From Adiantum capillus-veneris (Eukaryota > Streptophyta > Polypodiopsida > Polypodiales > Pteridaceae): 64,000 nt of DNA. Below the pieces are notes generated by a model that saw only the letters and a program-made list of their open reading frames with translations, had not been told where the DNA came from and did not search any database. This document shows, piece by piece, positions 1-11,024 of the stretch (within the stretch, counting starts at the first letter, position 1; each line of letters begins with the position of its first letter). The stretch covers positions 125,703,043 through 125,767,042 of the forward strand of contig CM043960.1 of the NCBI GenBank assembly GCA_014529385.2, given 5' to 3'. Both the position numbers and the translations under genes were made by a program.

Positions 1-567
1 TCTGCAATCATCCACTGCAAACATGACCACTCAATATGTTGTGACTCGCTAGAGCTCTCATGCTCTAACTCCGTATGCATAGACTCTACACAACGTCCTC
101 CTGTCGTGACTCACTAGAGCAAGACCGCTCTACCTGTCTATCCTGCATAGAAGTATCTCGCACAACTGACTCTCTGCTTTGCTCAGTCACTAGCAAAGTA
201 TGCATGTCTGACTCTGTCACCTCTCTGTGTGACTGCTCAAGTCCTGCCCCAACTGTGTGCACAACAAGCTCACTACTCTGCACTCCATGCAAAGCATCCT
301 GCAACCCACAAGCAAAAGAGACTCGCCTGCTCTCTCACTCTCTACCTGGCTGCGTGATCACAGAGACAACACCGTCTCTCGCGTGATCCACATGCAATGG
401 GTAACCTGTACCACTCCTGGCACCTCTCGCAATCACTAGTGAGCCCAAATGCATCACAAAATATCGCTCTCGTAGTGAAATCTGACATCCACAATCTCTA
501 AGCTGACCAATCGAGATCAAACTCACTGTCAAATCTGGTACATAGCGCACATGTCGTAACAAGTAAG
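1..567 (-). pseudogene. Copia pol fragment (post-protease region) of outer element
   Basis: Minus-strand translation of 562-335 contains LRHVRYVPDLTVSLISIGQL, the conserved stretch that follows the aspartic protease in copia polyproteins and precedes the GAG-pre-integrase zinc domain. A stop follows at about 335. From 334 to the left edge the minus strand is open in places, but I recognise no integrase motif. The fragment is the continuation of the gag-protease segment at 5973-6725. It is non-functional because of the stop and the 5.4 kb insertion. Confidence 0.75.
563..567. repeat. Target site duplication of copia-1, left copy
   Basis: GTAAG immediately left of the 5' LTR; the same five bases follow the 3' LTR at 5973-5977. 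The 5 bp length is standard for copia integrases. Confidence 0.95.
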
Positions 568-759
568 TGTTGGGGTATAAAGCCCAATGTGGTCGCCCAG
601 GTAAGTGGGCGGGCCGCCAGGTATGTACACATATTCTTTTGTAAAAACCTAATAAGAACTCACTATGCTCTACACATTACAGTAGAGCGAGTTCACCATA
701 TCGTCGTGCTCTTCTTCTCGCACTCTCTCTCGCGTCGTACTTCCGCTCGTGCTCCTTCA
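568..759 (+). repeat. Copia-1 5' LTR
   Basis: 192 bp direct repeat matching 5781-5972 with one substitution noted by eye. It has TG...CA termini. It is short for a plant copia LTR and has a CT-rich 3' end. No clear TATA box is visible beyond TATAAAG near the 5' end (position 576). Confidence 0.95.
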
Positions 760-761
760 AC

Positions 762-773
762 TGGTATCAGAGC
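762..773 (+). promoter_or_regulatory. Copia-1 primer binding site (initiator Met tRNA)
   Basis: TGGTATCAGAGC two bases after the 5' LTR is the classic plant copia site complementary to the 3' end of initiator-Met tRNA, which primes minus-strand cDNA synthesis. The ~985 bp from here to 1758 is an untranslated leader without a recognisable gene. Confidence 0.9.
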
Positions 774-1758
774 TCAAATCGAGGCTCGGGGCAGCACTGC
801 AGGAGGCTAGAGTCACCAACTCAGATTGGAGTGAAATTCGACAGGCGAAGACACGGCCCCAAATCTCGTGGGAGAGCCATTCTGGGGTCATCTCGGCCAC
901 CGTTCGGCTTCGACAAAGGTCTGCGCAGGCCATTTTCTACTACGTGGTCTCGACGGGTGCATATTCGACTCTGCAAATTTGGGATTTTCGGCCTGCGCCT
1001 GCAGGTGCTGAGGAAATCGACACTCCTCGAGTGTTGATTTGTGGCTGTCTACACATCGAAGGACGGCTCACAGTTCTTGGAGGCGTGTCACATACGACAC
1101 GGGCGCATCTACACACATACTGTAGGCGACATCCACTAGTTCATCAGGTAGCTTGTGTTTGCTGCTTGATATTCCAGATTTCATCCTGACATTGCAGGTA
1201 CTTCCACATGGGATGTATTGTCAGAGATGATGTATGTCTGTTGAGGGTTTGCTGGCTGTGAGTCACGCAGCAAACAACCGTCGCAGCAGTTACAGCATAC
1301 AGTGGGAAATTTGTGGATGTATGACTTTGTGGGAAGTCTATGTACTGTCAGATTTACTGCAGCCTTTCTTGAGGGTCGAGTGAGGTTTTATTGAGCTGGG
1401 GGATTCTCGAATGTTGAGATAGGCAGCTTTAGATGTATTGACTGTGAGCACCCTTAGATAGGTAGCTAGGATGTATTGACTGTGAGTTAGACAGTTGGGA
1501 TTGCATCTTTGCTTTACTGCTCTTGAGGCATTGTCGCAGTCTATGCTTATAGGACAATGACAGGACCGTGAAAGACAGTATAGGTGCAGGACAGGTTTAC
1601 CCGCAGCTTTAGTACACCAGAGCCATTTTACAAAGGGGACTCTGCCAAAATTTCTGCAGAATCTGAAGCTTTCTTGGTTCATTTGACAGGTTGATATTGG
1701 TTCAGAGTTCAGTTTACAGGGGAAACTCTGCCGAATTTTTCCCAGAAAAGTAACTACT

Positions 1759-2733
1759 GTGAAGCGTAGCTATGGCTGTGGATCACAGGACACTGCTCTT
1801 TACAATATCAAGAAGCTGGATGGAACCAATTTCCCATTGTGGAAGAAGCAGACTTGGCACGTGTTGGTACAAAAGAAGCAGATAAAACCTATAAAGCTTA
1901 AGGGGATAAAACCAGAAGATATGGACGAAGATAAATGGAGCGAAATGGATGAATTGGCACTTTCTACCATTATGCTGACTTTGGCAGAAAGCGTTTACTT
2001 CAATGTAGCAGACGAGATGTCGGCTTATCAAGCATGGTTAAAGCTGAGTGATCTTTATGAGAAGCAGAGTGCAGCTTCACAGGTATACTGGCTTAAGAAG
2101 CTTGTTGACTTGAAGATGAAAGAAGGGACACCTATGTCCAATCATCTGAATAAATTCAACACAATCTATAGTCAGTTGTCAGCTCAAGGTGTCAAGTTTG
2201 ATGAACCTGTTAGAGCTATGTTCCTGTTGATCACATTGCCGGAAAGTTGGGACACTTTTCGCACAGCTTTGAGTAATTCTGCACCTCCAGATGGTTTGAA
2301 CATAGCAGGTGTAGAAGGAAGTCTGCTTACTGAAGAAACCAATAGAAAGACAATGGACAAAGTCAAAGGAACAGCCTTAGTTGTCAGGGGAAGGACCAAA
2401 GAAAAGTACAAAGGTGGAAAGAGGAATCAGTCTCGTAGCAAGTCCCGCAGTGCTAAAGGCAAGAGTGACATAGAATGCTACCATTGTGGCAAGAAGGGTC
2501 ACATGAAAAGAGACTGCAGAGAATGGAAAGCAGAAAAAGGCAAAGAGAAAGCTGAAGACCATGGTGAGAAGAACAAGTCCTCAGTGAAGATTCAAGAAAT
2601 AAATGTGACAAACACTGTTGCAGAGGATGACAGTCTAGTGTCAGGAGACATCTACTTCTTGAAGAATACAATGGACTCATCTCTTCTTACAGCATCTGAT
2701 GGAAATGCACTGAGTGACCAGATTATAGACTAA
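1759..2733 (+). pseudogene. Copia-1 gag with zinc knuckle, ending at protease active site
   Basis: The 325-codon open frame encodes a copia Gag: an N-terminal segment with LDGTNFPLWK, the UBN2-type middle, a basic Ser/Arg/Lys-rich tract, and a CX2CX4HX4C knuckle (2476-2517, starting CYHCGKKGH) that would bind element RNA. The frame opens at a non-ATG codon. An ATG at 1772 lies in another frame, so the start is probably shifted. The frame ends with TAA at 2731-2733, exactly where the catalytic Asp-Ser-Gly-Ala of the protease should be (Asp-stop-Gly-Ala). The protease therefore cannot be made. Confidence 0.85.
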
Positions 2734-3567
2734 GGGGCATCACTTCATGTGTCTCCAAACATGTGAGATCTTAGGTGTTGGAGATGTACAATAGAATTTT
2801 CAGAATGGCTCTTCTTTCACGCTGAAGAATGTGAGACATGTTCCCGCAATTACAAAGAGCTTGATCATCACAGGTTTACTTGATGATGCTGGCTACGTCA
2901 CCACTTTTGGACAGAACATGTGGAAGATATCCAAGGGTTCTATGACAGTAGCACATGGAGTAAAGTCTGGAGGACTTTACATGATTTATGTCTCAAATGT
3001 CTCTAAAAATGTAATCAATGTAACCGAGCAGCCGAACGTTTCTTTGTGGCATAGCCGGTTAGGACATATGTCCAAGAAGAGAATGGAAATCTTGTCTCAT
3101 TCTGGTTATTTTCCTGGCTTTTCATTTAATGATTTTGAATTCTGTGAACATTGTCTGTATGGTAAGCAAACACAGCAGCCACATAAGCATAGAAGCAGTA
3201 GAAGAGATACACAGTTGACACTTGTTCATAGTGATCTGTGTGGACCTATGCCTAACCTATCTCTAGGGGGAGATTCTTACTTTATGACATTTATAGATGA
3301 TTACTCGACGAAACTATGGGTTTACTTTCTCAAGCACAAGGATGAAGCGTTTAGTGTTTTCAAAACATTTGTGACACTTGTGGAGATTTAGAGTGGCAAG
3401 AAGCTTAAATGCTTACGCACTGACAATGGTGGAGAGTATGTTTCAAAGGCCTTTCAGGACTTTTGTGAGTCAAAAGGTATAAAACGTGAACTTACTTCTC
3501 CTTACAATCCTCCTCAAAATGGTGTTGTTGAGAGGATGAGTAGGACCATACAAGAGAAGGTCAGAGT
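2734..3567 (+). pseudogene. Copia-1 protease remainder and integrase, broken
   Basis: After the Asp-stop-Gly-Ala lesion the protease reads on for a few residues to a TGA near 2764. About 25 codons then appear to be missing and the frame changes. A TAG occurs near 2798. From 2831 the frame encodes NVRHVPAITKS-like post-protease sequence, the GAG-pre-integrase motif (WHSRLGHMSKKRM) and the integrase start (HSDLCGP, first catalytic Asp). TAG at 3389-3391 interrupts it. The second Asp (TDNGGEY) and the Glu (PPQNGVVERM) follow in the same frame. A frame change near 3560 leads into the next segment. All three DDE residues are present, but the frame is broken. Confidence 0.85.
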
Positions 3568-5691
3568 ATGTTGTCTAATGCACAGCTGCCAAATGGGTTT
3601 TGGGCTGAAGCTGTATCAACAGCTGTTCATCTTGTAAAAATATCTCCTAGCAAGGTTTTGCAGAAGGATTCGGTGCCAGAGATGGTATGGTCAGGCAAAA
3701 TGCCCTCATACAAGCATCTCAGAGTCTTTGGCTGTGAGGCATATACTCATGTTCCAAAAGAATTTAGGAACAAACTTGAGCCAAAGAGTAGAAAGTGCAT
3801 CTTTCTAGGCTATGGTAATTCTGGTGAGATGGGGTACAGACTTTGGGATCCCGAATCCAGAAAGGTTGTCCGTAGAAATGATGTTCACTTTAATGAATCC
3901 AAATATCATTCTAAACCAGAGAGGGTTGAGGAGATTAGAAGAGTTGTCTTCCAAGAAGATGGACCTGCACGTGCAAGACAAAATGTCAGGGCTCAAGAGG
4001 AGCAAGGACAGGATAGAGTGGAACCACAGGTTGTGGCTGAGATTGAGCCACCTATTGTGCGTAGATTTGGACGTGTCACGCGACCTCCTGATAGGTTTGT
4101 TCCATCTATGAACTATGTCATGTTGACTGATTGCAAAGAGCCTTCATGTTACAAGGAAGCAGTGCAAATGAAGGACTCCGGGAATTGTCAATTGGCCATG
4201 CAGTCAGAGATGACAGCTCTGCATAAAAACCAGACATGGAAGCTAGTTAAATTACCAGGGGGCAAAAAGGCTCTACCCTGTAAATGGGTTTACAGGTATA
4301 AGATCACCGCTCATGATAGTCAGCCAAAGTACAAAGCAAGGCTTGTTGCCAAGGGCTTTAAGCAAGAACAAGGCATTGACTTTGATGAAGTCTTCTTTCC
4401 GGTGGTCAAGATGACTACATTGAGATGCTTTCTTGCATTGGTTGCCATATTAGATTTGGTGTTGCACCAAATGGATGTCAAGACAGCGTTCTTGCATGGT
4501 GATTTAGATGTGGAAATTTACATGCAGCAGCCAGAAGGGTTTGTTGAGAAAGGCAAGGAAGATTGGGTATGCCAGTTGTTAAAGAGTCTTTATGGCTTAA
4601 AACAATCACCGAGGGCATGGTACCATAAATTCGACAAGTTTATGCTTTCTCAAGGCTACAAACGTAGTGAGTTCGATCATTGTCTATATACAAAGAAGGC
4701 TAAGGATGGCAGTTGGCTGATCCTTATTTTGTATGTGGATGACATGTTGATTGTTGGCAAGCACTTGGAAGAAATTTCAGCTTTGAAGTCAAAGATGGCA
4801 AAATCGTTTGACATGAAAGACATGGGTGAGGCAAGTCATATACTTGGTATGCGCATTGAGAGAGACAGATCAAAGAAGTTGATTTGGTTATCTCAAACAG
4901 AGTATATTGACAAGGTTTTGCAACGTTTCAATATGGAGAAGGGAAAGGCACTGAGTGTTCCATTGCCACCATATGTGAAACTTAGCAAACAAGATTGTCC
5001 TGTGTCTGAGGAAGAACAGGCTGAAATGGATAAGATTCCATATGCGTCTGCAGTGGGTAGTTTGATGTATGCAATGATTGCTACTCGCCAAGACATTGCA
5101 TTTGCAGTGGGAGTAGTAAGTCGATACATGTCAAACCCAGGCAAGAAACATTGGGAGGCAGTGAAAGGAATATTGAGATACCTGAAAGCTACAAAGAGTA
5201 TGCGTATATGCTATGGGAGTTAGGAGCTAAGTGTAAAGGGTTTTACAGACTCAGATTATGCAGGTGACTTAGACAACCGAAGGTCTACGTCAGGGTATGT
5301 CTTTACATTGGTTGGTGGAGCAGTATCATGGCGTTCTAGATTACAAGATTGTGTTACTCAGTCTACTACAGAGGCTGAATATGTTGCAGCATCAGAGGCA
5401 TGCAAAGAATCAATTTGGCTTAATCGACTAGTAACAGATTTGGGAATCAAAGAAGAGATGCCCGTGTTATATTGTGATAGTCAAACTGCTATACAATTGG
5501 CTCGCAATCCAGTTTATCACTCAAAGACAAAGCATGTGGATGTGAAGTATCATTTCATCAGGGAAATGCTCGAGGATAAGCAACTTCAGCTTGTCAAAGT
5601 TCACACCACAGAAAATCCTGCTGATCTACTTACAAAAGGACTTCCCTCAGAGAGCTTTGCTCATTTTCGCAAGCAGTTAGGTGTAGGGTAG
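3568..5691 (+). pseudogene. Copia-1 reverse transcriptase and RNase H, one in-frame stop
   Basis: The segment encodes the integrase C-terminus (VFGCEAYTHVPKE), a linker ending in a RFGRVTRPPDRF-type motif, then the copia reverse transcriptase. The RT includes MDVKTAFLHGDL and the YVDD active site at 4733-4744. TAG at 5221-5223 interrupts the frame. RNase H then continues in the same frame with FTDSDYAGD, STTEAEYVA and the C-terminal HTTENPADLLTKGL, stopping at 5689-5691. Apart from the single stop this is the best preserved part of the element. It would need readthrough or trans complementation. Confidence 0.9.
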
Positions 5692-5769
5692 TACATCACT
5701 TCTCTACATCTCTTGTATATTAGCTTGTATAGTAGCTTCTCTCACACTTAAAGTACCACATTGGACTTT

Positions 5770-5779
5770 AAGTGGGAGG
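5770..5779 (+). promoter_or_regulatory. Copia-1 polypurine tract
   Basis: AAGTGGGAGG lies one base upstream of the 3' LTR and is the usual plus-strand DNA primer of plant copia elements. Confidence 0.85.
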
Positions 5780-5780
5780 T

Positions 5781-5972
5781 TGTTGGGGTATAAAGCCCAA
5801 TGTGGTCGCCCAGGTAAGTGGGCGGGCCGCCAGGTATGTACACATATTCTTTTGTAAAAACCTAATAAGAACTCACTATGCTCTACACATTACAGTAGAG
5901 CGAGTTCACCATATCGTCGTGCTCTTCTTCTCGCACTCTCTCTCGCGTCGCACTTCCGCTCGTGCTCCTTCA
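5781..5972 (+). repeat. Copia-1 3' LTR
   Basis: 192 bp, near-identical to 568-759, followed directly by the GTAAG target duplication at 5973-5977. Confidence 0.95.
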
Positions 5973-6725
5973 GTAAGATGTACCACTCGGTAATGACAGT
6001 CTCACATCTCCTGCATCTGCTATCGCATACACCGATCCATCGGTCAAACGTACACTGCCAAGCATCCCGCTAGAATAGCTACAAAACCATTCACGATGCG
6101 GCGTGACATGAAACATAGCATCTGCGTCTAGCAACCACTGCGAAGGGAGTGCACTATCCACATGTATAGCATCTCGTGCATAGCTCGAGGTAAAAGTGAC
6201 ATCCCCGTCACTAGTATACTCCGACACTACATCTGCCTCAACTGTCAAACCAACTGAGTCCATGGTATCACTACATACATCTCTGAGACTGCCATGTCTC
6301 CTACGATGTCGCATACGATGAAAACAGCGCCGTCTAATGTGTCCAGAATGACCACAATACCAACATGTCACCTGTCGGCGTGCTCGTGAATGTACATGTC
6401 TCACACGAGTCCGTGATGACTCAGATCTATCATACATATCATGTAATCTGCGCCAAAGTGCTCTCGAAGTAGCCTCATACATAACAAGAGCATATACAGA
6501 TTCCACAAGGTGCAAAGAGAGCGTAGATAGTGCCATCTCCTCTAGCTCCTGCCACTGATCGTCAGACATGTTTGAAGGTCTACCTACATCACCACTCAAT
6601 GGTCGATGCAACCCTCGCTGTGTCAATGCATCAAGCATACTCTCTCTCCATGCCGCAAAGTCTGACCCATCAAACACGCGCATCTGTGAGAGGTCACAAT
6701 CTGATCGATCACCTGTCTCTGCCAT
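5973..6725 (-). pseudogene. Outer copia gag and protease start, internally deleted
   Basis: From an ATG at 6725 (minus) the product starts MAETGDRSD and has the copia Gag N-terminal pattern (VFDGSDFAAWR, LWRRLHDMYDRS). The expected ~100-residue middle of Gag is missing: the frame jumps from this segment to a knuckle CWYCGHSGHIRRRC (about 6365-6324) almost at once. The protease region reads WLLDADAMFHVTPHREWF where the family has an Asp-Ser/Thr-Gly active site. The Asp is kept, but the Gly is replaced by Asp, so activity is unlikely. The frame is cut at 5973 by copia-1 and resumes at 562. An open frame extends upstream to 6833 without a better start. Confidence 0.8.
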
Positions 6726-8189
6726 GAGCACAAGTAGCAAGCTAGATAGCAAAACCACCTCACCAACAACACCTTGAAACTGTCTACAAATATGGCGAGA
6801 AACACAATGTAAAACCTGTGAGACACACTCCAAAATAGAGCTCCCGCAATGTCAACCAAATCAGCCCTAAACTGACTCGAATCGCATCAAACAAAAGTCT
6901 GCAAATATGGTTGTAAAATATGGCTGCAAATCAGCCCCAAAATTCAGCTCTTAAATAGCTGAATAAACAAGTCACAAACGTGTCCCAAATCAGCCTACAA
7001 CTGAGCCATACATGGACACCTGCAAAGAGGAAACAATGGCTGAAAATTCAGCGCCCAAATAAACCCTCAAACCTGCCTGTAAACTTGTAAACCTGTAGCT
7101 AAAACCTGCTGAAAAACCTCAAGCCATTAGTGCTCAAATCCGGCTACCTAGCTCGTAGCCACACAAGCATACATCACAATATTCACTCTTGTGAGTGTGC
7201 CAAGATAACTGTACGCCTGTCAAACCCGTGAGCTAATCACCAAGCCCACACTGTGCGGTATCGATGCATACACACGCACAAATCTCCCACCTGCAGAGAA
7301 CACCGCACGTAAATGCTGAGTGCAACCCGCAATCTCTACCTAGATCGCATAAATGATGCGCATAAAACTCCTGGGAAAATTTCGCCAGAGTTTCGTCAAT
7401 AAAACGGCCACAAAACAAGTAACCAAACTGATTGCACGCTCAAAACCATGAGCAACCAAAGCGCATCAAACCGTACTCCAAATGCATGTACCAATCTCCA
7501 CATTTTGCATACATCATTGCAAACACCTGCAAATCTAGTACACAAATATCTGCTCTACCTGTGACTGCCAAAAAACATGCTCGAGGCATACATTGCCAAG
7601 CTCAAAATGCAATCACATTAGTCTCCCTGAGCATCAAACCACATAAGGCATACATCGTATCCTCCCACCTGTGAAGAAACTTGCAGCAAATATCACTCTC
7701 ACATCTGAGAGCAAACCATGTGTGGAATCCTTGACACACAATAAACAACTGCTGCAAAAAAAATTCAGCGTTCAGAATTTTAAAATTCTGATATGACGAG
7801 CGCGTCCGGAGCGTGCCAAAACCCCGAGGTAGACTCCTGGATCACATGTATCCGAGTCCGGGTGTGAAAGCTATGCCAAAAAACCTTCGTTTCGACCCAA
7901 AAACGTAGCATAAACTGCCAAAAGAGGGCCGAAAAATGCAGCTCCTCAACAGTAGCTCGAATGAAGTTTTTGATGGCTCGAATGGCTTCGAAAGGGGGGT
8001 AAATCAACAGGGCACCTAGTGGAAACGCTCTCGGAAAGCTGAATTTGCCGATGCCGAAGTCGAAACCCTGTTTGCACTCTTGAAAGTGCGCGCGTGCGTG
8101 GACGCGATTTCGGGAATGAAACTGGCTCTCCGCTGTCGTCGTGACTGTGCACACACGCGCTCTCTCCGTACCTACGCTCTAATACCAAC
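6726..8189 (-). other. Outer copia 5' leader, no gene seen
   Basis: ~1.46 kb between gag and the 5' LTR of the outer element. It is A/C-rich on the plus strand with repeated short words such as tcagccc and caaacctg. The long overlapping frames at 7780-8251 look like chance frames; nothing matches a domain I know. The primer binding site TGGTATTAGAGC (minus, 8187-8176) lies at the LTR boundary and differs by one base from the usual initiator-Met site. Confidence 0.6.
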
Positions 8190-8379
8190 TGAAGGGGATC
8201 GGGGAGCACCACAGACGGAGAGTGAGAGAGAGAAGGAGACACACGACACACAGATATGGGTGGGGAGACTCAAAGAGTGAGCAACCCCCTATACACTTAT
8301 GCTATGTATAAGGTATACAAGTCAGTGGGCGTCCAGACTCTGGGCGGCTAGGCAAGGCACAGGCGCCTATACCCCAACA
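8190..8379 (-). repeat. Outer copia 5' LTR
   Basis: On the minus strand this 190 bp segment starts TGTTGGGGTATAGG and ends CCCCTTCA, two bases before the primer binding site. The partner LTR is outside the window, so this boundary rests on the terminal TG/CA, the primer site and likeness to the copia-1 LTR ends. Confidence 0.75.
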
Positions 8380-9490
8380 CTTCGGAGGGTGTCCCAATCC
8401 TAGCTAGCGCCTCCATTAGTAAGAAAAGTAAAGTTATTTAAAGCTTAATAAAAATATCATCAAAAACTATCTAGTGCTTTTGTAGAGCCATATCACACTT
8501 AGAGGTGCCCCAATCCTAGCTAGCATGTGGCTAGCCAAGACACTATCACACTTGATATCTATATGTATTCTATAAAGGCACTGAGAGTGCCTTTTACACG
8601 TGTCGAGAGCTACGAGCTGAAGTCTATAGTCCAAAAGTCCTCTGCGCACGATAAAGAGGGAGAGAGAAAGAGAGAGAGAGAGAGAGGCCGCCTACATAAC
8701 AAGCGAAAGGGTCACGATGGCTTTTTAAAACAATAAGAAAGCGATAAAATCATCAAGTTGAGTTTATATAAGGTGAAGCAGTGTTCCAGAATGTTTGTTT
8801 TATTAAGCGACCGAGTGTCCTCACAAAGAAGCAAACAAAAAATACTAGCAAAGTTTTTAAAAATTTGTAAGATTTTTGAACTAAGATTTAACATCATTGC
8901 ACCCTTTTTTCTTTTCTTTACCATGGTTTATATATCTATGTGTGTATGTGTATAAATAGATAAATTAATAAATAAATTTATATATATAACTCATTAACAT
9001 GTATTATATATTCACTTATTTATATTGTGTGTGTGTGTATATACGTATAGAACATCTATATCTATACTATATATAATTGAGCTTAAAATTTTCAAGGAAG
9101 GAGAGGGCATCTATGTGTCACTCTCTACTTCATTTCATTTCAAGAACTTAAGTGTAAAAGTGAAGGGTAAGCCAGAAATCATTTGGTTTTGAAATGTAAA
9201 AGTAAAGAGTAAGTAGCAAGTACAGTGATGGTAAGAAAAGAAAGAACTTAGTTTTGACTCCTAAGTTCTGTCAAAAAGTCACAATACTTAGTACTATATA
9301 GATTTATTTATATTATTTAAACTCTTTAGCAAGGCCATTGAGTTTCACTCCAACCTTCAATTTTGAAGAGTGATTACTTTTGTTTTTGTAAAGGGTGGCT
9401 CTACTTCGCACCTTGGAAAATAACGAGCAATGAGTTGTGCCACACGTTGATAAGTTGGTCTGCCTTGAATATGCATGCGCGTGTGCATGT

Positions 9491-9548
<58 letters not shown>
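8380..9548. other. Intergenic, AT-rich, no gene seen
   Basis: It contains a short direct repeat (CCCAATCCTAGCTAGC at 8393-8408 and 8509-8524), a GA tract near 8663-8690, and AT-rich stretches with (GT)n around 9015-9040. Positions 8709-8765 closely resemble 62674-62732. From 9488 a (TG)n(AG)n compound microsatellite begins. No coding signal is convincing. Confidence 0.6.
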
Positions 9549-9550
<2 letters not shown>

Positions 9551-9598
9551 ATGTTTCATTTTCTATTGCACCACTGTGTGTGTCATAGGTGAGAGGGT

Positions 9599-9649
<51 letters not shown>

Positions 9650-9666
9650 TTGTTATTTGATACAAG

Positions 9667-9754
<88 letters not shown>
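9488..9754 (+). repeat. Compound microsatellites (TG)n/(AG)n
   Basis: Two TG-then-AG compound tracts (about 9488-9547 and 9671-9754) and a further AG tract at 9600-9646, separated by CATGTTTCATTTTCTA-type unique sequence that recurs at 27361. Frames made of repeated Arg-Glu or Ser-Leu here are microsatellite artefacts. Confidence 0.95.
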
Positions 9755-9756
<2 letters not shown>

Positions 9757-10101
9757 ATTGATTGGCCTTGGCGCTTGACAAAGAATGCTCCCTCCCCCCC
9801 CAAAACTGGATCATGAACACAACCCACCACTTACTTCACGTACAACTTCTCACATGTTGCCACAATAGGCCTCATGTAGTCTCCTCTATCACCACCCCTA
9901 GCTGCCAACAACTGATCCACCACAAGCCCCACACCCTTATACAACCTCAATCCTATGCTGGCCAGGACGCCAAGACTCTGGATCCAATACATGTCCCACT
10001 CGCCACAAGCACTTGCTGAGCCACCTACTCCTCTACCGTTGCTTGTTCGCCACCCTTGATCCTGACCAGCTCCATTTTTGCCTAGCTACGGCCCTCCACA
10101 C

Positions 10102-10165
<64 letters not shown>

Positions 10166-10235
10166 CCACATCCATTTCCACACTCTCTTCATCTTTTTTT
10201 GGCCAGTCTGTGGATGCTACAATGTTGAGAGCTCT
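9549..10235 (+). repeat. Dispersed microsatellite-bearing repeat, copy A left part
   Basis: Unit order: CATGTTTCATTTTCTA segment, GT/GA tracts, CCATTGATTGGCCTTGGCGC, a C-run, a ~320 bp unique body (ACAACCCACCACTTACTTCA ... CCCTCCACACC), another GA tract, then TCCCACATCCATYTCCACAC to AATGTTGAGAGCTCT. The same order recurs at 27361-28077 (B) and 28080-28482 plus 33046-33312 (C). Copy A is cut at GCTCT by copia-2 and resumes at 15790. I see no protein or RNA gene in it; its class is unknown. Confidence 0.85.
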
Positions 10236-11022
10236 TGTTAAGTATGGAGCCTGATTTACCCTTGTAATTTTCTGTGGTAAAAGCGTACATTTGTAAGGCC
10301 CCCATTATGAGGAGAAGCCATCGTGCGTGAAGGAAAATCACTCACCGGAAACCAAAATTTTCACGGACAAGAATCAGGGGCAACTTTAAAGGCCTCAGGG
10401 GCGGAGGCCCCTGAGACTTTTTTTTCACTGGAATATTCTTTTTTGCCGGAATATTATGGCCGGACGGCGGTCGGAAAGTGGTCGAAAAACAACCGGTCGG
10501 TTGGCCGGTGGTCGGAAGTCAATGGCCGATGGCCGGTGGTCGAAAGTCAATGGCCGGTGGCCGGTGGCCGAATTCAAAAGCGGACTTGTCTTCTCAAGGG
10601 CGGCCACACATGGGCGGATTGGAGGGTCCGATGTGGACTTATTCGCACAAGGGCGGCTACACATGGCTGTCTCTCATAAGAGAGGGCAGCCCTTTTGGCC
10701 TATAAAAGAAAGTCATTTCTACACACATTTCATAGTGTGAAGTTGATGCAACAAGGTGAGTGTGAGGTGGTAAGAGTGAAGCAAGGGGGGAGCTCCATTA
10801 AGGGTATAATCCCTTTGTAAACTACTTCTTGTTTTGAAGTACTAAAGCCATTGAGTGGCTGCTTTCACGTGGACGTAGCCCACATTGGGTGAACCACGTA
10901 TATCGTGTGTACTCTCTCTCTCTCTCTCTCTCTCTCTTCTATAATCTCGTGTATATAAATCTGTCTCTCTCCATTAAGTAATCTACTCAATTATCTATTT
11001 AGCTACGTCTTATTTCCTAACA
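10236..11022 (+). repeat. Copia-2 5' LTR
   Basis: 787 bp starting TGTTAAGTATGG and ending CCTAACA. A TATAAAAG promoter box lies at 10701. A GC-rich imperfect minisatellite built from GGCCGGTGG and GTCAATGGCC words spans about 10450-10575. A CT microsatellite lies at 10913-10936. It is 34 bp longer than the 3' LTR because of copy-number changes in the minisatellite, the CT tract and near the GGAATATT sequence. Confidence 0.95.
10701..10708 (+). promoter_or_regulatory. TATA box of copia-2 LTR
   Basis: TATAAAAG in the 5' LTR after GGCC; the matching copy in the 3' LTR is at 15476. This is the probable core promoter for genomic RNA. Confidence 0.6.
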
Positions 11023-11024
11023 AC

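Larger units (their letters stand above)
568..5972 (+). mobile_element. Copia-1: complete Ty1/copia element with defective coding region
   Basis: A 5,405 bp element in canonical order: 192 bp LTR, tRNA-Met primer site, ~1 kb leader, gag, protease, integrase, reverse transcriptase, RNase H, polypurine tract, 192 bp LTR. LTRs begin TGTTGG and end TTCA, and the 5 bp target duplication GTAAG flanks the element. The two LTRs differ at one position that I can find (T at 737 versus C at 5951 in the CGYACTTCC context), which implies recent insertion. The coding region nevertheless has several stops, a small deletion and frame breaks. It inserted in opposite orientation into a related copia element. 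Confidence 0.95.
1..8379 (-). mobile_element. Outer Ty1/copia element, 3' part beyond window, split by a second copia
   Basis: Read on the minus strand, the element starts with a 190 bp LTR (8190-8379), then a primer binding site, a ~1.46 kb leader, and gag plus the protease start (6725-5973). It is then interrupted by a younger plus-strand copia at 568-5972. Its pol resumes at 562 and runs off the left edge, so the 3' LTR is not seen. The interruption is supported by the repeat GTAAG at 563-567 and 5973-5977, and by the protein running from the protease region on one side to the conserved segment downstream of protease on the other. Its LTR shares the start TGTTGGGGTATA and end CTTCA with the inserted element, so the two are related. 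The coding part is decayed. Confidence 0.85.

Noticed and set aside
7780-8251. Overlapping minus-strand frames of 100-124 residues
   Set aside because: They sit in the leader of the outer copia next to its LTR, with no known domain.
9363-9830. Long frames of repeated Arg-Glu, Ser-Leu or His-Thr residues here and at 27111-27606, 27788-28151 and 42006-42341
   Set aside because: They are translations of GA/CT/GT microsatellites in every frame, not genes.
10323-10740. Several overlapping frames rich in Gly, Arg and Trp here and at 15124-15515
   Set aside because: They come from the GC-rich minisatellite of the copia-2 LTRs; open in many frames because of base composition.
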